A DNA stretch of 64,000 nt from Magnetospirillum fulvum (GCF_900108475.1 NZ_FNWO01000004.1:186001-250000), one strand, 5' to 3'; positions 24,396-34,227 are shown, counted from the stretch's first letter. The notes: generated from the sequence alone by a model not told the origin. Numbers and translations are program-made.

Positions 24396-26786
24396 ATGAC
24401 GAAGATCAGAGCGACGCAGCTTGCCGCCGCCTTCCTGCTGTTCTGCGTTCCTCTTGCGGCGTGCGACGATGCTGCGGATCGGGAAGCGAAGTATCTGCGG
24501 CGGGGCACCGACCTGTTCGCCCGGGGGGAGTTCGACAAGGCGCGGATCGAGTTCAAGAACGCGGCGCGGATCAAACCGACCGATCCCGACGTGCGCTATC
24601 GCCTGGGTCTGATCGACGAGGCCCAGGGCGATCTGCGCAACGCCTTTGCCGCTTTTGCCTCCGCCGAAAGTCAGGACGCGTCCTTTGGTCCGGCCCGTCT
24701 CAAGCTGGCGCAGTATTATATTGCCGCCGAGCAGTATGGCGAGGCGGAAACCCGCATCAACGATGTTCAGGCCAAGGATCCGGACAATGTCGAGGCGCAC
24801 GCCTTGCGGGCAGCTCTTTTGCTTCGCTACAAAGAGTCCGAGCGCTGCGAAGCCGAAGCGCGCGCCGCTTTGGCCAAAGACCCAGGCAACATCACGGCCA
24901 TCTCGGTTCTGACCGGTCTTTACGCCGCTCAAGGGGATGGGGCGAAGGCAGGGGCGATTCTGGAGGAGGGGATCGGTAGACATCCGAACGACCCCTCGTT
25001 GCAACAACTGAAAATTGCCTTGTTCCTGCGGCTCGACGAGTTTCCTAAAGTCGAGGAAGCCTATCGCACGCTGTTTCAGTTGCGGCCCGCTGAGGTCCGC
25101 TATCGGCTCGATCTCGTCGATCTCTATTTGAAGAAGGGGCAGATCGATGCGGCGGAGGGAGCCTTACGGAGCGGGATCACCGATCCCGAAGGCGATTGGC
25201 CTCTGAAGCAGCGGCTGGTCGTTTTTCTCAGCGAAAATCGCGGTCTCGATATCGCCGAGAAAGAGGTGCGCCAGTATCTCGCTCAGGCCCCGAAGAAGGA
25301 CGAACTGTATTTCTGGTTGGCCGATCTCTATATCAAGCACGGAGCGATCGACCGAGGCGTCGATCTGTTGCAGCAGATCGTGGCGCGTAACGAGTTCCAG
25401 ACCCCGGGTTTGACCGCGCGCGCGTCGCTCGCCCGGATCAGCTTTGCCCGCGGCGACCGTGCCCTGGCCGAACGTCTCGTCGCGGCCGTGCTCGACAAGG
25501 CGCCGACCAACCGCCAGGCCCTGCTGTTGCGGGCCGGGATGGCGTTCGACAAGGGGCAGTACCAGAGCGCGGTGTCGGATTTGCGCGCCATTTTGCGCGA
25601 GCAGGCCAAGGACAGGGACGCGCTGAACCTGCTGTCGGAAGCATTGCTGATGCAGGGGCGGATCGACCTGGCGATCGACACCCTGGCCCATCTGGTCGAG
25701 ACCGCGCCGCTCGACCCGACGCCACGGGTCCGCCTCGCCCAACTCTACAACGTCAATGCCGATTCCGCTCGGGCCCTCGACATCCTGGGCCAAGTCACCC
25801 GGGCGCATCCGACCTTCGCCGTCGCCTGGGAAAGTCTGGCGCGGGTCAAACTGTCGCAGAAGGATATCGCTGGCGCCATCGCGGCGATCGACCGGCTTGA
25901 AGCGCTCGACGGCCAGCGGCTGACCGCCCAGTATCTGCGCGGCGAGGCTCTGGCCGCCCAAGACCGCCTCGACGATGCCATTCGCCAGTTCTCCGGCGTG
26001 GTGAGCGCCGATCCCGACACGCCGTTGGCGGAACATGCGTTGACCGCGCTGGTCGGGGTCTATGCCCGCCAGAACCGGCTGGAGGCCGCATCGCACTTCA
26101 TCGATACGCTTCGGACCGAAAGCCCGTTCGTCGCCACCGTTCTGGGCGAGATTTACCTTCAGCGCGGTCTGCGCGACAAGGCGGCGACCGAGTTCGATCG
26201 GGCCCTGGCCCAGAATCCGGTGCGGGCCGAGCCCTATATCGACCGTGCCCGCCTCTATCTGCTTGATCGCAAGGTCGAGGCCGCGATCGAGATCGCCCGG
26301 CGCGGAACCGTGGCCGTGCCGTCCTCCGTGCCGTTGTCGATCTTGCTCGCCGATATCTACAGCGTCGAAGGGCGGCACCAGGAAGCTCTTGCGATTTACG
26401 AGGATCTTCTGGCGCGCAACCCCGGGCTTGACCTTGCCGCCAACAATGCGGCCGAACTGATCGCCGATTACAAGTCCAACGACCCGGCGGCGATGGAGCG
26501 GGCGCGCCAACTCGCCGAGCGGTTCCAGGGATCGTCCAATCCCATGCAGCTCGATACGCTGGCCTGGGTCTATTTCCGCAAAGGCGATCAGGGCAAGGCG
26601 CTGGTTCTGGCGAATCGGTTGATGAGTGCCGAAGCGCTGCCGCCGCAGGTTCATTACCACCTCGCGATGATCCTGCTCGGGGCCGATCGCAAGGCCGAGG
26701 CGAAGACTCATCTCAGCAAGGCTTTGGAGGGGAACGGCCCCTATCCCGGAATCGAAAATGCCAAACAGCTAATCAAGACTCTCTGA
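24396..26786 (+). CDS. prsT: PrsT, PEP-CTERM-system TPR lipoprotein
   Basis: The 796-residue protein has a lipoprotein signal (FLLFCVPLAAC with the lipobox Cys, at about residue 23). Consecutive TPR-like repeats fill nearly the whole chain, seen as recurring pairs such as GTDLFARGEFDKARIEFKNA, YIAAEQYGEAETRINDV and IYLQRGLRDKAATEFDRAL. PrsT proteins are a recognised companion of exosortase A and are probably outer-membrane- or periplasm-facing assembly scaffolds for polysaccharide or protein export. The ATG at 24396 was preferred over 24381 because the signal peptide then has the normal length. It is followed after 16 bp by the initiating phosphotransferase gene. Confidence 0.92.
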   Translation: MTKIRATQLAAAFLLFCVPLAACDDAADREAKYLRRGTDLFARGEFDKARIEFKNAARIKPTDPDVRYRLGLIDEAQGDLRNAFAAFASAESQDASFGPARLKLAQYYIAAEQYGEAETRINDVQAKDPDNVEAHALRAALLLRYKESERCEAEARAALAKDPGNITAISVLTGLYAAQGDGAKAGAILEEGIGRHPNDPSLQQLKIALFLRLDEFPKVEEAYRTLFQLRPAEVRYRLDLVDLYLKKGQIDAAEGALRSGITDPEGDWPLKQRLVVFLSENRGLDIAEKEVRQYLAQAPKKDELYFWLADLYIKHGAIDRGVDLLQQIVARNEFQTPGLTARASLARISFARGDRALAERLVAAVLDKAPTNRQALLLRAGMAFDKGQYQSAVSDLRAILREQAKDRDALNLLSEALLMQGRIDLAIDTLAHLVETAPLDPTPRVRLAQLYNVNADSARALDILGQVTRAHPTFAVAWESLARVKLSQKDIAGAIAAIDRLEALDGQRLTAQYLRGEALAAQDRLDDAIRQFSGVVSADPDTPLAEHALTALVGVYARQNRLEAASHFIDTLRTESPFVATVLGEIYLQRGLRDKAATEFDRALAQNPVRAEPYIDRARLYLLDRKVEAAIEIARRGTVAVPSSVPLSILLADIYSVEGRHQEALAIYEDLLARNPGLDLAANNAAELIADYKSNDPAAMERARQLAERFQGSSNPMQLDTLAWVYFRKGDQGKALVLANRLMSAEALPPQVHYHLAMILLGADRKAEAKTHLSKALEGNGPYPGIENAKQLIKTL

Positions 26787-26802
26787 GCGGGGAAGAGATC
26801 CG

Positions 26803-28269
26803 GTGAACGTGAGAGAGCAGATAAGCGTGGATAGCCCTCCCGTCATCGCCACCTACCGGGGGGCGTCGTTTACCAGCGTGTCGATCGTCGTCATCACGGC
26901 GCTGGCCGACATCGTGCTGATGGCGGTGTTCTTCCACCTGTCGTACCAGCAGGCATCCGACTATCCGGGGATGCCTGCCAAGGTCTGGAAGCTCACCGAC
27001 GCGGTTTTTGTCGTCAGCACGCTCTATTTGATGGTCGCGTCGGGGGGCTATAGCCGCCAGCAGATCGGCAACCCCGTGTCGCAGATCAGTCGTCTGTTGT
27101 TCAACAGCAGCGCCGTTGCCCTGCTGGAATGGATCGGCCTTTGGGCGGCCGACCTGACCGAGGATTTCTGGTGGCCGTTCGAGGCGCCGCTCAACACCGT
27201 GGCCTGGGGCATCTTGCTGATGTGCGGCATCCGGGTGGTGCTGTACAAGGTGCTGGTGGAGGGGGCGCGCCGGGGGATGATCGCCCGGACGGTGGCGATC
27301 ATCGGGGCTGGCGAGCCCGGCAGCCGCCTGATTTCGGCATTGGAGCGGCGCAAGGAGCCCTGGGTTCACATTATCGGGGTGTTCGACGACCGGGTCGGCC
27401 GCGCGCCGGAACTGCCGTTTGCTCCCGGAATCCTGGGCACCGTCGATGACCTTGTCGCTTATTCCCGCCAGAACCGGGTCGATGAGATATTGATCGCGCT
27501 TCCCTGGGGGGCCGAGACCCGGCTTCTGGATATCCTCAGTCAGTTGCGGTCGATTCCGGCCAACATTCGGCTGGCTCCCGACGTGATCGGGCATCATTTC
27601 CTTGATCGCGGCTTCGGTCGTCTGGGCGGCGTTCCCGTGTTCGACGTCTATTCCAAGCCGATCAGCGGTTGGGGGGCGTTGTTGAAACGGGTCGAGGATC
27701 TGGTTTTCGGCAGCTTGGCCCTGGTGATCGCGTCTCCGCTGATGCTGCTGTGCGCGATCGCGATCAAGCTCGATAGTCGCGGACCGATTCTGTTTCGCCA
27801 GAATCGCTTCGGCTACAACAATAACCTGATCGGAATCTTCAAGTTCCGCTCGATGTATCACGAGGCCAGCGACGCCAACTGCGACACGCAAACCACCCGT
27901 CGCGATCCGCGGATTACCCGGGTCGGCGCGGTGTTGCGGCGGACCAGCCTCGACGAACTGCCGCAATTACTGAATGTTCTGAGCGGCGACATGTCGCTGG
28001 TCGGTCCCCGTCCGCACGCCACCAACACCAAAGCCGCCGGTCGCCTGTTCGAGGAGGTGGTGCGCGAATATGCGGCGCGGCATAAAGTCAAACCGGGCAT
28101 CACCGGCTGGGCTCAGGTCCGGGGCTGGCGCGGAGAGACCGACACCGAAGAAAAGATATTGCGTCGGGTCGAATGCGACCTCTTCTACATGGAGAATTGG
28201 TCGATATTCTTCGATGTAGAGATATTGTTTAGGACAATTATGGTTGTTGCTGGAAAGAACGTATATTAG
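26803..28269 (+). CDS. Undecaprenyl-phosphate sugar phosphotransferase, WcaJ-like
   Basis: The 488-residue protein starts at GTG 26803, with GGGGAAGAG upstream. Four N-terminal membrane helices are followed by a Rossmann-like CoA-binding_3 domain ([14 protein letters not shown] to [13 protein letters not shown]), a fifth membrane helix ([20 protein letters not shown]), and the cytoplasmic catalytic domain with [33 protein letters not shown] (Asp-Glu pair) and [11 protein letters not shown]. It transfers a sugar-1-phosphate, commonly glucose-1-P, to undecaprenyl phosphate, the first step of repeat-unit synthesis. It is the last gene of the prsT operon and closes the exosortase locus. Confidence 0.92.
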   Translation: MNVREQISVDSPPVIATYRGASFTSVSIVVITALADIVLMAVFFHLSYQQASDYPGMPAKVWKLTDAVFVVSTLYLMVASGGYSRQQIGNPVSQISRLLFNSSAVALLEWIGLWAADLTEDFWWPFEAPLNTVAWGILLMCGIRVVLYKVLVEGARRGMIARTVAIIGAGEPGSRLISALERRKEPWVHIIGVFDDRVGRAPELPFAPGILGTVDDLVAYSRQNRVDEILIALPWGAETRLLDILSQLRSIPANIRLAPDVIGHHFLDRGFGRLGGVPVFDVYSKPISGWGALLKRVEDLVFGSLALVIASPLMLLCAIAIKLDSRGPILFRQNRFGYNNNLIGIFKFRSMYHEASDANCDTQTTRRDPRITRVGAVLRRTSLDELPQLLNVLSGDMSLVGPRPHATNTKAAGRLFEEVVREYAARHKVKPGITGWAQVRGWRGETDTEEKILRRVECDLFYMENWSIFFDVEILFRTIMVVAGKNVY

Positions 28270-28284
28270 GCAACTCTTTTAAAG

Positions 28285-28313
28285 CGGGGGCGGATACGAT
28301 CCGCGCCCCGTTC
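28285..28313 (+). terminator. Possible terminator after the phosphotransferase gene
   Basis: CGGGGGCGGAT and ATCCGCGCCCCG (28285-28295, 28299-28310) pair around a 3-base loop with one bulge, followed by TTC. It lies between convergent genes and could serve either direction; the T run is poor. Confidence 0.5.
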
Positions 28314-28330
28314 AATCCGATGGGCGAGAA

Positions 28331-28723
28331 TCACCCCCGGGTGGCGATGACCTGGACGATCTTGTCCTTGAGGGCGGGGGCGAGTACCGGCTTGGCCAGA
28401 AAGGCATCAACGCCGATGTCTTCGGCGAGGGCCAGGGTAGCTTCGTCGGTGTGGGCGGTCAGCAGGATCACCGGAATCGCCGCATTGTCGGGATGGGCGC
28501 GCAACGACCGGACGAAGCCGAAACCGTCAAGCGGGCGCATCCGGACGTCGCAAATCACCAGATCGGGGCGTTCACGCTCGGTGACGTCGAGGCCAGAGGA
28601 TCCGTCACGGGCCTCGACCACGCTGGCGATCCCGATCTGACCCAACATCTTGCGGATGATGGCGCGGACGAAATCCTGATCGTCGATGATCAGGACTTTC
28701 AATCGGTCGAGGGCGGCGGTCAT
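28331..28723 (-). CDS. CheY-like single-domain response regulator
   Basis: The product is 130 residues from ATG 28723, with GAGGA upstream; a longer start at 28759 has no site. All receiver landmarks are present: IIDDQDF acidic pair, Asp in LVICDVRM, Thr in ILLTAHT and Lys in AFLAKPV. There is no output domain, so it must act on a protein partner such as a chemotaxis-type motor, a phosphorelay or an enzyme. It lies downstream of iorB on the same strand, separated by a long palindrome, so it may be transcribed separately. The cognate kinase is not in view. Confidence 0.9.
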   Translation of the reverse strand: MTAALDRLKVLIIDDQDFVRAIIRKMLGQIGIASVVEARDGSSGLDVTERERPDLVICDVRMRPLDGFGFVRSLRAHPDNAAIPVILLTAHTDEATLALAEDIGVDAFLAKPVLAPALKDKIVQVIATRG

Positions 28724-28762
28724 CTCGGCATCCTCGCGGCCAGAAACGGGCGATCGCAAGAG

Positions 28763-28800
28763 CCTAGAGCCTTTTCCATTAAAATGGAATCGGCTCTAGG
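28763..28800. repeat. REP-like long palindrome between iorB and the CheY gene
   Basis: CCTAGAGCC at 28763-28771 pairs with GGCTCTAGG at 28792-28800, and TTCCATT with AATGGAA inside, leaving two short mismatched pairs. Palindromes of this shape (TAGAGC arms with inner TTCC/GGAA) are common as repeated elements in alphaproteobacterial genomes. It may also act as a hairpin at the 3' end of ior, though no T run follows. Confidence 0.7.
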
Positions 28801-28825
28801 ATTTTGCTCAAGCCACACCGGGCGA

Positions 28826-29458
28826 TCAGGAATTGACCGCCCGCGCCGACACGTCGGCATTGCCACGCTGCGACGCCTGTCGCCCCGCCTCGAACGCGCG
28901 CTGGTTGACCTCGACCATCGCGGGCTTGCGCTCGCGGAAGCGGCCGACGATCTGTTCCTCCAACTCGGTGGCGGGGAAGGGCAGGTGGTCGGCGATCGCG
29001 CCCAGCATGATCGTGTTGACCAGACGCAGATTGCCAAGTTCGCGGGCGATGGTTCCGGCATCGACCTCGATCACCGGCACGCCAGCGGCGCGCATCTGCG
29101 CCACCGGGTCGGCCGGATATTTGTACAGCCCGGACGAAACGATCGGCGGGGCAAGCCGGATGGTGTTGACCATCGCGGTGCCGCCGGGGCGAAGATGGTC
29201 GGCCCAGCGCGAGCCTTCGGCCACCTCGAACGCCACCAGCAGATCGGCGGTGCCGGGGGTGATGACCGGCGACCACACCTTGCGGCCAAAGCGGACATGG
29301 CTGGTGACGACGCCGCCACGCTGAGCCATTCCGGCGATTTCGGATTTCTTGCAGTCGAATCCCTGGGCCATCGCCGCCTGAGCCAAAATCTCGGCGGCGG
29401 TCATCACGCCCTGGCCGCCGATGCCGCAGATCAGGATATTGGTGATCACGTCATTCAT
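28826..29458 (-). CDS. iorB: Indolepyruvate:ferredoxin oxidoreductase, beta subunit
   Basis: The product is 210 residues from ATG 29458. The family opening ILICGIGGQGVMTAAEIL is clear, followed by SEIAGMAQRGGVVTSHVRFG, typical of the gamma-like domain of 2-oxoacid:ferredoxin oxidoreductases. With IorA, encoded 14 bp upstream in the same operon, it oxidatively decarboxylates aryl-pyruvates (from Trp, Phe and Tyr) to aryl-acetyl-CoA, reducing ferredoxin. The enzyme is cytoplasmic and oxygen-sensitive in characterised cases. Confidence 0.92.
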   Translation of the reverse strand: MNDVITNILICGIGGQGVMTAAEILAQAAMAQGFDCKKSEIAGMAQRGGVVTSHVRFGRKVWSPVITPGTADLLVAFEVAEGSRWADHLRPGGTAMVNTIRLAPPIVSSGLYKYPADPVAQMRAAGVPVIEVDAGTIARELGNLRLVNTIMLGAIADHLPFPATELEEQIVGRFRERKPAMVEVNQRAFEAGRQASQRGNADVSARAVNS

Positions 29459-29472
29459 GCCTGAAGCGCCCT

Positions 29473-31332
29473 TTATTGCTGCGCGACCGCGGTCGGTTGG
29501 GCCGGGACGATCGCCTTGGGCCCGCACGATTCAACGCACATCCGGCAGCCGGTGCACATCGCGGTGTCGATGGTGGTGAATTTGAGGTCGTGGGTCGAGC
29601 CGTCGGCGCGGGTCCGGGTTTCGGTGCGCTTGACCGTGATCGCCGGACAGCCGACCTTGATGCAATTGCCGCAGCCGGTACAGCTCTCGTCGATCACCTT
29701 CAGCGGCGGCTGGCGGTCGAAGAATTCCGACAGCACGCAGGGGCGGGTGGTGATGATTACCGACGGGGCCGGGACCGCGATCTCTTCCTTGATGGTCTTG
29801 TAGACCACCGGCAGCAGATAGGGATCGACGGTGCGGATGCGTTCGGGAGCGACGCCCAGCGCCTCGACCAGCTTGGCGAAATCGATCCGGGGGGCCTCGT
29901 CGCCGGTCAGGCTTTTGCCGGTGCCGGGATGGTTCTGGCCGCCGGTCATTCCGGTGGTGCGGTTGTCGAGGATGATCGCGGTGACGTTGCCACGGTTATA
30001 GACGATGTCGAGCAGACCCTGCATTCCCATGTGCAGGAAGGTCGAATCGCCGATCACGGCGACGACGCTTTTGTCCTTGGTCTCTGCCGAGCGGGCCTTG
30101 TCCATACCGAGCGCGATGCCCATCGAGGCACCCATCGAGATGGTGGTGTCGAGCGCGTTCCACGGATGGCCGGCGCCCAGGGTGTAGCAGCCGATATCGC
30201 CGGAAATCTGCACCTGCTTGCGCAGCCGGGACAGCGAGTAATAGACCCCCATGTGCGGACAGGCCGGGCACATCGTCGGCGGGCGGGGGAACGGGTCGAT
30301 CTTGGGATAGACGCTGCCCTTGGGCAGCGGCTCGCCGACCAGCCCGTGGATCGCCGGGATCAGCACGTTGGGGGTCAGTTCGCCCAGGCGCGGCAACAGA
30401 TCCTTGCCGTGGATGCGCGACAGACCGGCGGCCTTTAGTTCGTTTTCCATCAGCGGCTCGGTCTCTTCGACCACCACCAGATGGGCGACGCGGGACGCCA
30501 TCTTTTCGACCAGTCCGACCGGGACCGGATAGGTGAAGCCAAGCTTCAGCACCGGCGAATCCGGGAAACACTCGCGCACATGCATATAGGCCGGGCCGGA
30601 GGTGACAAAGCCGATGCGGCGGTCCTTGCCGTCTTCCATCCGGTTCAACGGCGAGGATTCGGCCAGGGCCAGCAGCTTGGTTTCGCGGGCGATCTGGGCC
30701 GGGATCTGGCCCTTGGCGTTGGCCGGGGTCATCACCCAGCGGCGCGGATCAGAGGCAAAGCCGGTGATGTCGTGGACGACCCGCTCGCCGACCTCGACCA
30801 CCGCCTTGACGTGGCAGACGCGGGTGGTCAGACGGAGCAGGACCGGAGTGTTGCACGCCTCGGACAGCTCGAAGGCGTACTTGACCATCTCATAGGCTTC
30901 CTGGGAATCCGCGGGCTCCAGGATCGGCAGATGGGCGAAGCGGCCCCAATAGCGGGAATCCTGCTCGTTCTGCGACGAGCTCATCCCGACATCGTCGGCG
31001 ACGGCGATCACCAGTCCGCCGACGACGCCAGCGACGGTGATCGTCATCAGCGCGTCCGAGGCGACGTTGAGCCCGACATGCTTCATCGCGCAGAACGACC
31101 GCGCTCCGGACATCGAGCCGCCGATGGCGACTTCCAGCGCGACTTTCTCGTTGACCGACCATTCGGCGTAGAGGTCGGGATAAAGCGCCAGACTTTCAAG
31201 AATCTCGGTCGAGGGGGTACCGGGATAAGCGGAAGCGATACGCGCTCCGGCTTCCCAGACGCCCCGAGCGATGGCGTCGTTCCCCGACAGAAGAAGGCGG
31301 GCGTGCGGCTGTGCCTGGACGGCGGCGGACAT
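29473..31332 (-). CDS. iorA: Indolepyruvate:ferredoxin oxidoreductase, alpha subunit
   Basis: The product is 619 residues from ATG 31332, with AAGGAGC upstream. It opens LLLSGNDAIARGVWEAGARI, followed by AYPGTPSTEILE (pyrimidine-binding domain). The thiamine-PP domain has GDIGCYTLGAGHPW and VAVIGDSTFLHMGMQGL with LDNRTTGMTGG. Two 4Fe-4S sites lie at the C terminus (CTGCGNCIKVGCP and CTGCRMCVESC). It forms the catalytic subunit with IorB. The neighbouring upstream gene encodes a synthetase-like acetyltransferase, which recalls the IOR plus ADP-forming synthetase pairing of archaea. Confidence 0.94.
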   Translation of the reverse strand: MSAAVQAQPHARLLLSGNDAIARGVWEAGARIASAYPGTPSTEILESLALYPDLYAEWSVNEKVALEVAIGGSMSGARSFCAMKHVGLNVASDALMTITVAGVVGGLVIAVADDVGMSSSQNEQDSRYWGRFAHLPILEPADSQEAYEMVKYAFELSEACNTPVLLRLTTRVCHVKAVVEVGERVVHDITGFASDPRRWVMTPANAKGQIPAQIARETKLLALAESSPLNRMEDGKDRRIGFVTSGPAYMHVRECFPDSPVLKLGFTYPVPVGLVEKMASRVAHLVVVEETEPLMENELKAAGLSRIHGKDLLPRLGELTPNVLIPAIHGLVGEPLPKGSVYPKIDPFPRPPTMCPACPHMGVYYSLSRLRKQVQISGDIGCYTLGAGHPWNALDTTISMGASMGIALGMDKARSAETKDKSVVAVIGDSTFLHMGMQGLLDIVYNRGNVTAIILDNRTTGMTGGQNHPGTGKSLTGDEAPRIDFAKLVEALGVAPERIRTVDPYLLPVVYKTIKEEIAVPAPSVIITTRPCVLSEFFDRQPPLKVIDESCTGCGNCIKVGCPAITVKRTETRTRADGSTHDLKFTTIDTAMCTGCRMCVESCGPKAIVPAQPTAVAQQ

Positions 31333-31458
31333 GCAAAAAGCTCCTTCGAGACGTCCCCTGAAGTCCGGATCGGGCCGAAGGCCGGAGCCGGAAGGGCCGG
31401 AGCCTACCATTGCCGCCCTTCCAACCGGAAGCGGAATGAGCGCAGGGCGGCGTCGCGG

Positions 31459-34131
31459 TTACGACGCTTCGGGCGGGCCGGTCTGAAGGTCGAGCACTAA
31501 CTCGATCACCTCATGCTCTCCGGACGGGTGAGGCCGGAATCCGGCGCGGCGGGCCAGTTTCAGCATCGCCATGTTTTCGCTCATGATCTGGGCGAAAATC
31601 TGGCCGGTGCCCCGTGTCCGCTGGTGGCGGATGATCTTGTCGAGCAGGGTGTGGCCGAGCCCGGTCCCCTTCAGGTCCGAGCGGACCAGGATGCCCAGTT
31701 CGGCCCGCTGATTGTCGGGATCGGCGACGGTGCGGACGACGCCCAGGGTTTCCTGATGACCATCGGCGTCGGTCCGGGTGGCGATAAAGGCCATTTCGCG
31801 CTCGTAATCAATCTGGGTCATCCGGGCCAATTGGAAATGCTGGACCTCCCGCACCAGCCCGAAGAAGCGCATCCGCAAATCCTGCGGTGTCATCTTTGCG
31901 ATCAACTCGGCGTGGGCGGGTTCGTCCTCGGGGCGGATCGGCCGCAGCAGGATCGGGGTGCCGTCCTTCATCACCGCGTTTTCTTCCAACTCGGCCGGGT
32001 AGGGCAGAATGGCGAAGCGGCGCAGGTCGCTATCCTCCCACGGCCGCACCCGGACCCGGGCATCAAGCGCCACCACCCCCTCGTTGTCGGCGAACAGCGG
32101 GTTGATGTCGCAGGCGACGATCTCGGGATTGTCGGCCAGCATCCGCGACAGCCGGACTAGAACCTCGGCAACGGCGTCGCGGTCGGCGGCGGGGCGGGTG
32201 TCGCTCGCCTTCAGCAGCCGGGCGATCCGGGTCCGTCCGATCATGCTGCGCGCCAGCGGCAGGTTCAGCGGCGGCAGGCCGACGGTATGGTCGCGCGGCA
32301 CTTCGACGGCGCGGCCGCCCTCGCCGAACACGATCACTGGCCCGAACAGCGGGTCACAGGCGATTCCGGCGATCAGCAACCGGGCCTCGGGCCGGTAGAG
32401 CGAGCGCTGGACGGTAAAGCCCGCGCTTTCGGCCTCGGGATTGTCGGCGGCGACGCGGCGGCGGATCGCCAAGGCGGCGGTCCGCACCGCCTCGGCGGTG
32501 TCGAGCCCGAGCGCGATCGCGCCCGCCTCGGTCTTGCGGGCCAGATCGGGCCGGTCGAGGGTCAAGGACACCGGAAAGCCCAACCGTTCGGCGGCGGCGG
32601 CGGCGTCTTCGGGGGTGGCGGCGCGTTCGGCCGCCTGGATCGGGATGCCATAGGCGGCGAGCAGGGCGCGGGCTTCGGAATCGATCAGCATCCCCTCAGG
32701 CGCCGACAGGCCGCGTTCGACGATGGGGCGGGCGGCGATCCGCGCCTCGGCAAAGCCCTCCCATTGCGACGGCGGCGTCTCCATCAGCATCGTCTGATTG
32801 CGGCGGTAATGGACCAGATGGCGGAAAGCTCGCACCGCCTGGCCGGGGGTGGCATAGGTCGGCAACCCGGCCTCGGCGAACAATCGCCGGGCCGGAGCCA
32901 CCGCCTCCTCGCCGACCCAGGCGGTCAGCACCGCGCCGTGCTGGCGCTTCTGCGCCTCGATTACCGCCTGGGCGGGGGCGACCGGCTCGGTCATCGCGTT
33001 GGGGGCGTGGACCGCCAGCACCGCATTGACCTCTTCGGATTCGATCAGGGTGCGGACCGCCTCGCCATAGCGCTTGCCGTCGGCATCAAGGCCAAGGTCG
33101 AGCGGATTGCCGATCGCGGTTCCCTTCGGCAGCAGCGCCGCCAGCTTGGCCCGGGTCGCCTCGGACAACTCGGCCAGCCGGGGGCCGCCGGGCTCGTCCA
33201 TCTCGGCCTGGGCCATCCGCGCCATGCCGCCGCCGTTCGACACCACCGCCAGCCGGTGGCCCGGCACCGTTCGTGCCCGCGCCAGCGTCTCGACCGCGCC
33301 GAACAATTCATCGACATCGCCGACCCTGAGCGCGCCCGAACGGCGGACGGCGGCGTCGAAACATTCCTCGGGGCTGGCCAGCGCCTCGGACAGGAACGCG
33401 CCGGGACGGCGGATGTCGAGATGCCCCGGCACCCGCACCAGCAGCAGCGGCTTGTTGCGGGCGGCGGCGCGGGCGGCGGCGACCAGATCGCCGCGGCGGC
33501 GGATCTGTTCGATATAAAGCAGGATCGCCCGGGTCTGGTCGTCGTTGGCGAGATAATCGAGCACGTCGGCGAAATCAATGTCGTCGCCGTCGCCCAGGCT
33601 GATGAAATGGGAAAAGCCGATCCCGTGTGGCCGCGCCCAATCTAGCACCGCGCCGCACAATTCGCCCGATTGCGACACCAGCGCCACTTTGCCCGGCAGG
33701 GCCTGAAGGTGCGAGAAGCTGGCCATCAGCCCGATTCGGGGCACCAGAATGCCGAGACTGCCGGTGCCGAGAACCCGCACCCCGAAATGGCGGGCGGCGG
33801 CCAGCATCGCCGGGCGATCGACATCGGTGGCGATGACGATCGCGGCGCGGGTACCGATCCGCCCCAGATGTTCGATCAGGTCCGGCACGCCCGCGCCCGG
33901 GGTGCACAGCACCGCAAGATCGGGCACCAGCGGCAGGGATTCGACATCGGGATAGGCCAGCACTCCGGCCACCGCCCTCTGATGGGAATTGACCGGCATG
34001 ATCGGGCCTTTGAACCCGCCGGTCAGCAGATTGTGCATCACCACCGCCCCGGCCGAGAGCGGGCGGTCGGACGCTCCGATCACCGCGACCGATGCGGGGG
34101 CGAACAGGTGGGACAGATTGCGGAGGCTCAT
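31459..34131 (-). CDS. Pat-type GNAT acetyltransferase fused to acyl-CoA synthetase-like domains
   Basis: The product is 890 residues. It contains a CoA-binding domain (opening LFAPASVAVIGASDRPLSAG), a succinyl-CoA ligase-like middle (KVALVSQSGELCGAVLDWA, ISLGDGDDIDFADVLDYL), an ATP-grasp-like section and a C-terminal GNAT domain (about 735-885; PILLRPIRPEDE and the acetyl-CoA loop RSDLKGTGLGHTLLDKI). This is the layout of Pat lysine acetyltransferases, which inactivate acyl-CoA synthetases. Where active ADP-forming synthetases have the phospho-His motif SHTG, this protein has PGAFLSEALASPEE (about 33361-33411), with no His. The synthetase part is therefore probably a sensor or scaffold rather than an enzyme. 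Confidence 0.87.
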   Translation of the reverse strand: MSLRNLSHLFAPASVAVIGASDRPLSAGAVVMHNLLTGGFKGPIMPVNSHQRAVAGVLAYPDVESLPLVPDLAVLCTPGAGVPDLIEHLGRIGTRAAIVIATDVDRPAMLAAARHFGVRVLGTGSLGILVPRIGLMASFSHLQALPGKVALVSQSGELCGAVLDWARPHGIGFSHFISLGDGDDIDFADVLDYLANDDQTRAILLYIEQIRRRGDLVAAARAAARNKPLLLVRVPGHLDIRRPGAFLSEALASPEECFDAAVRRSGALRVGDVDELFGAVETLARARTVPGHRLAVVSNGGGMARMAQAEMDEPGGPRLAELSEATRAKLAALLPKGTAIGNPLDLGLDADGKRYGEAVRTLIESEEVNAVLAVHAPNAMTEPVAPAQAVIEAQKRQHGAVLTAWVGEEAVAPARRLFAEAGLPTYATPGQAVRAFRHLVHYRRNQTMLMETPPSQWEGFAEARIAARPIVERGLSAPEGMLIDSEARALLAAYGIPIQAAERAATPEDAAAAAERLGFPVSLTLDRPDLARKTEAGAIALGLDTAEAVRTAALAIRRRVAADNPEAESAGFTVQRSLYRPEARLLIAGIACDPLFGPVIVFGEGGRAVEVPRDHTVGLPPLNLPLARSMIGRTRIARLLKASDTRPAADRDAVAEVLVRLSRMLADNPEIVACDINPLFADNEGVVALDARVRVRPWEDSDLRRFAILPYPAELEENAVMKDGTPILLRPIRPEDEPAHAELIAKMTPQDLRMRFFGLVREVQHFQLARMTQIDYEREMAFIATRTDADGHQETLGVVRTVADPDNQRAELGILVRSDLKGTGLGHTLLDKIIRHQRTRGTGQIFAQIMSENMAMLKLARRAGFRPHPSGEHEVIELVLDLQTGPPEAS

Positions 34132-34227
34132 GTCCTAAAACCCTTTCCTTCCGGCCTTCACGCCCGTGCCGCCATCGTTTATGGTGCTGATCCGGCCGTT
34201 CGTCTCAGTCTGCTAGATGGTGTCCCA

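Noticed and set aside
33670-34227. In-frame 5' extension of the hypothetical gene at 34228
   Set aside because: It runs antisense through the acetyltransferase gene and has no start signal; a signal peptide begins at 34228.
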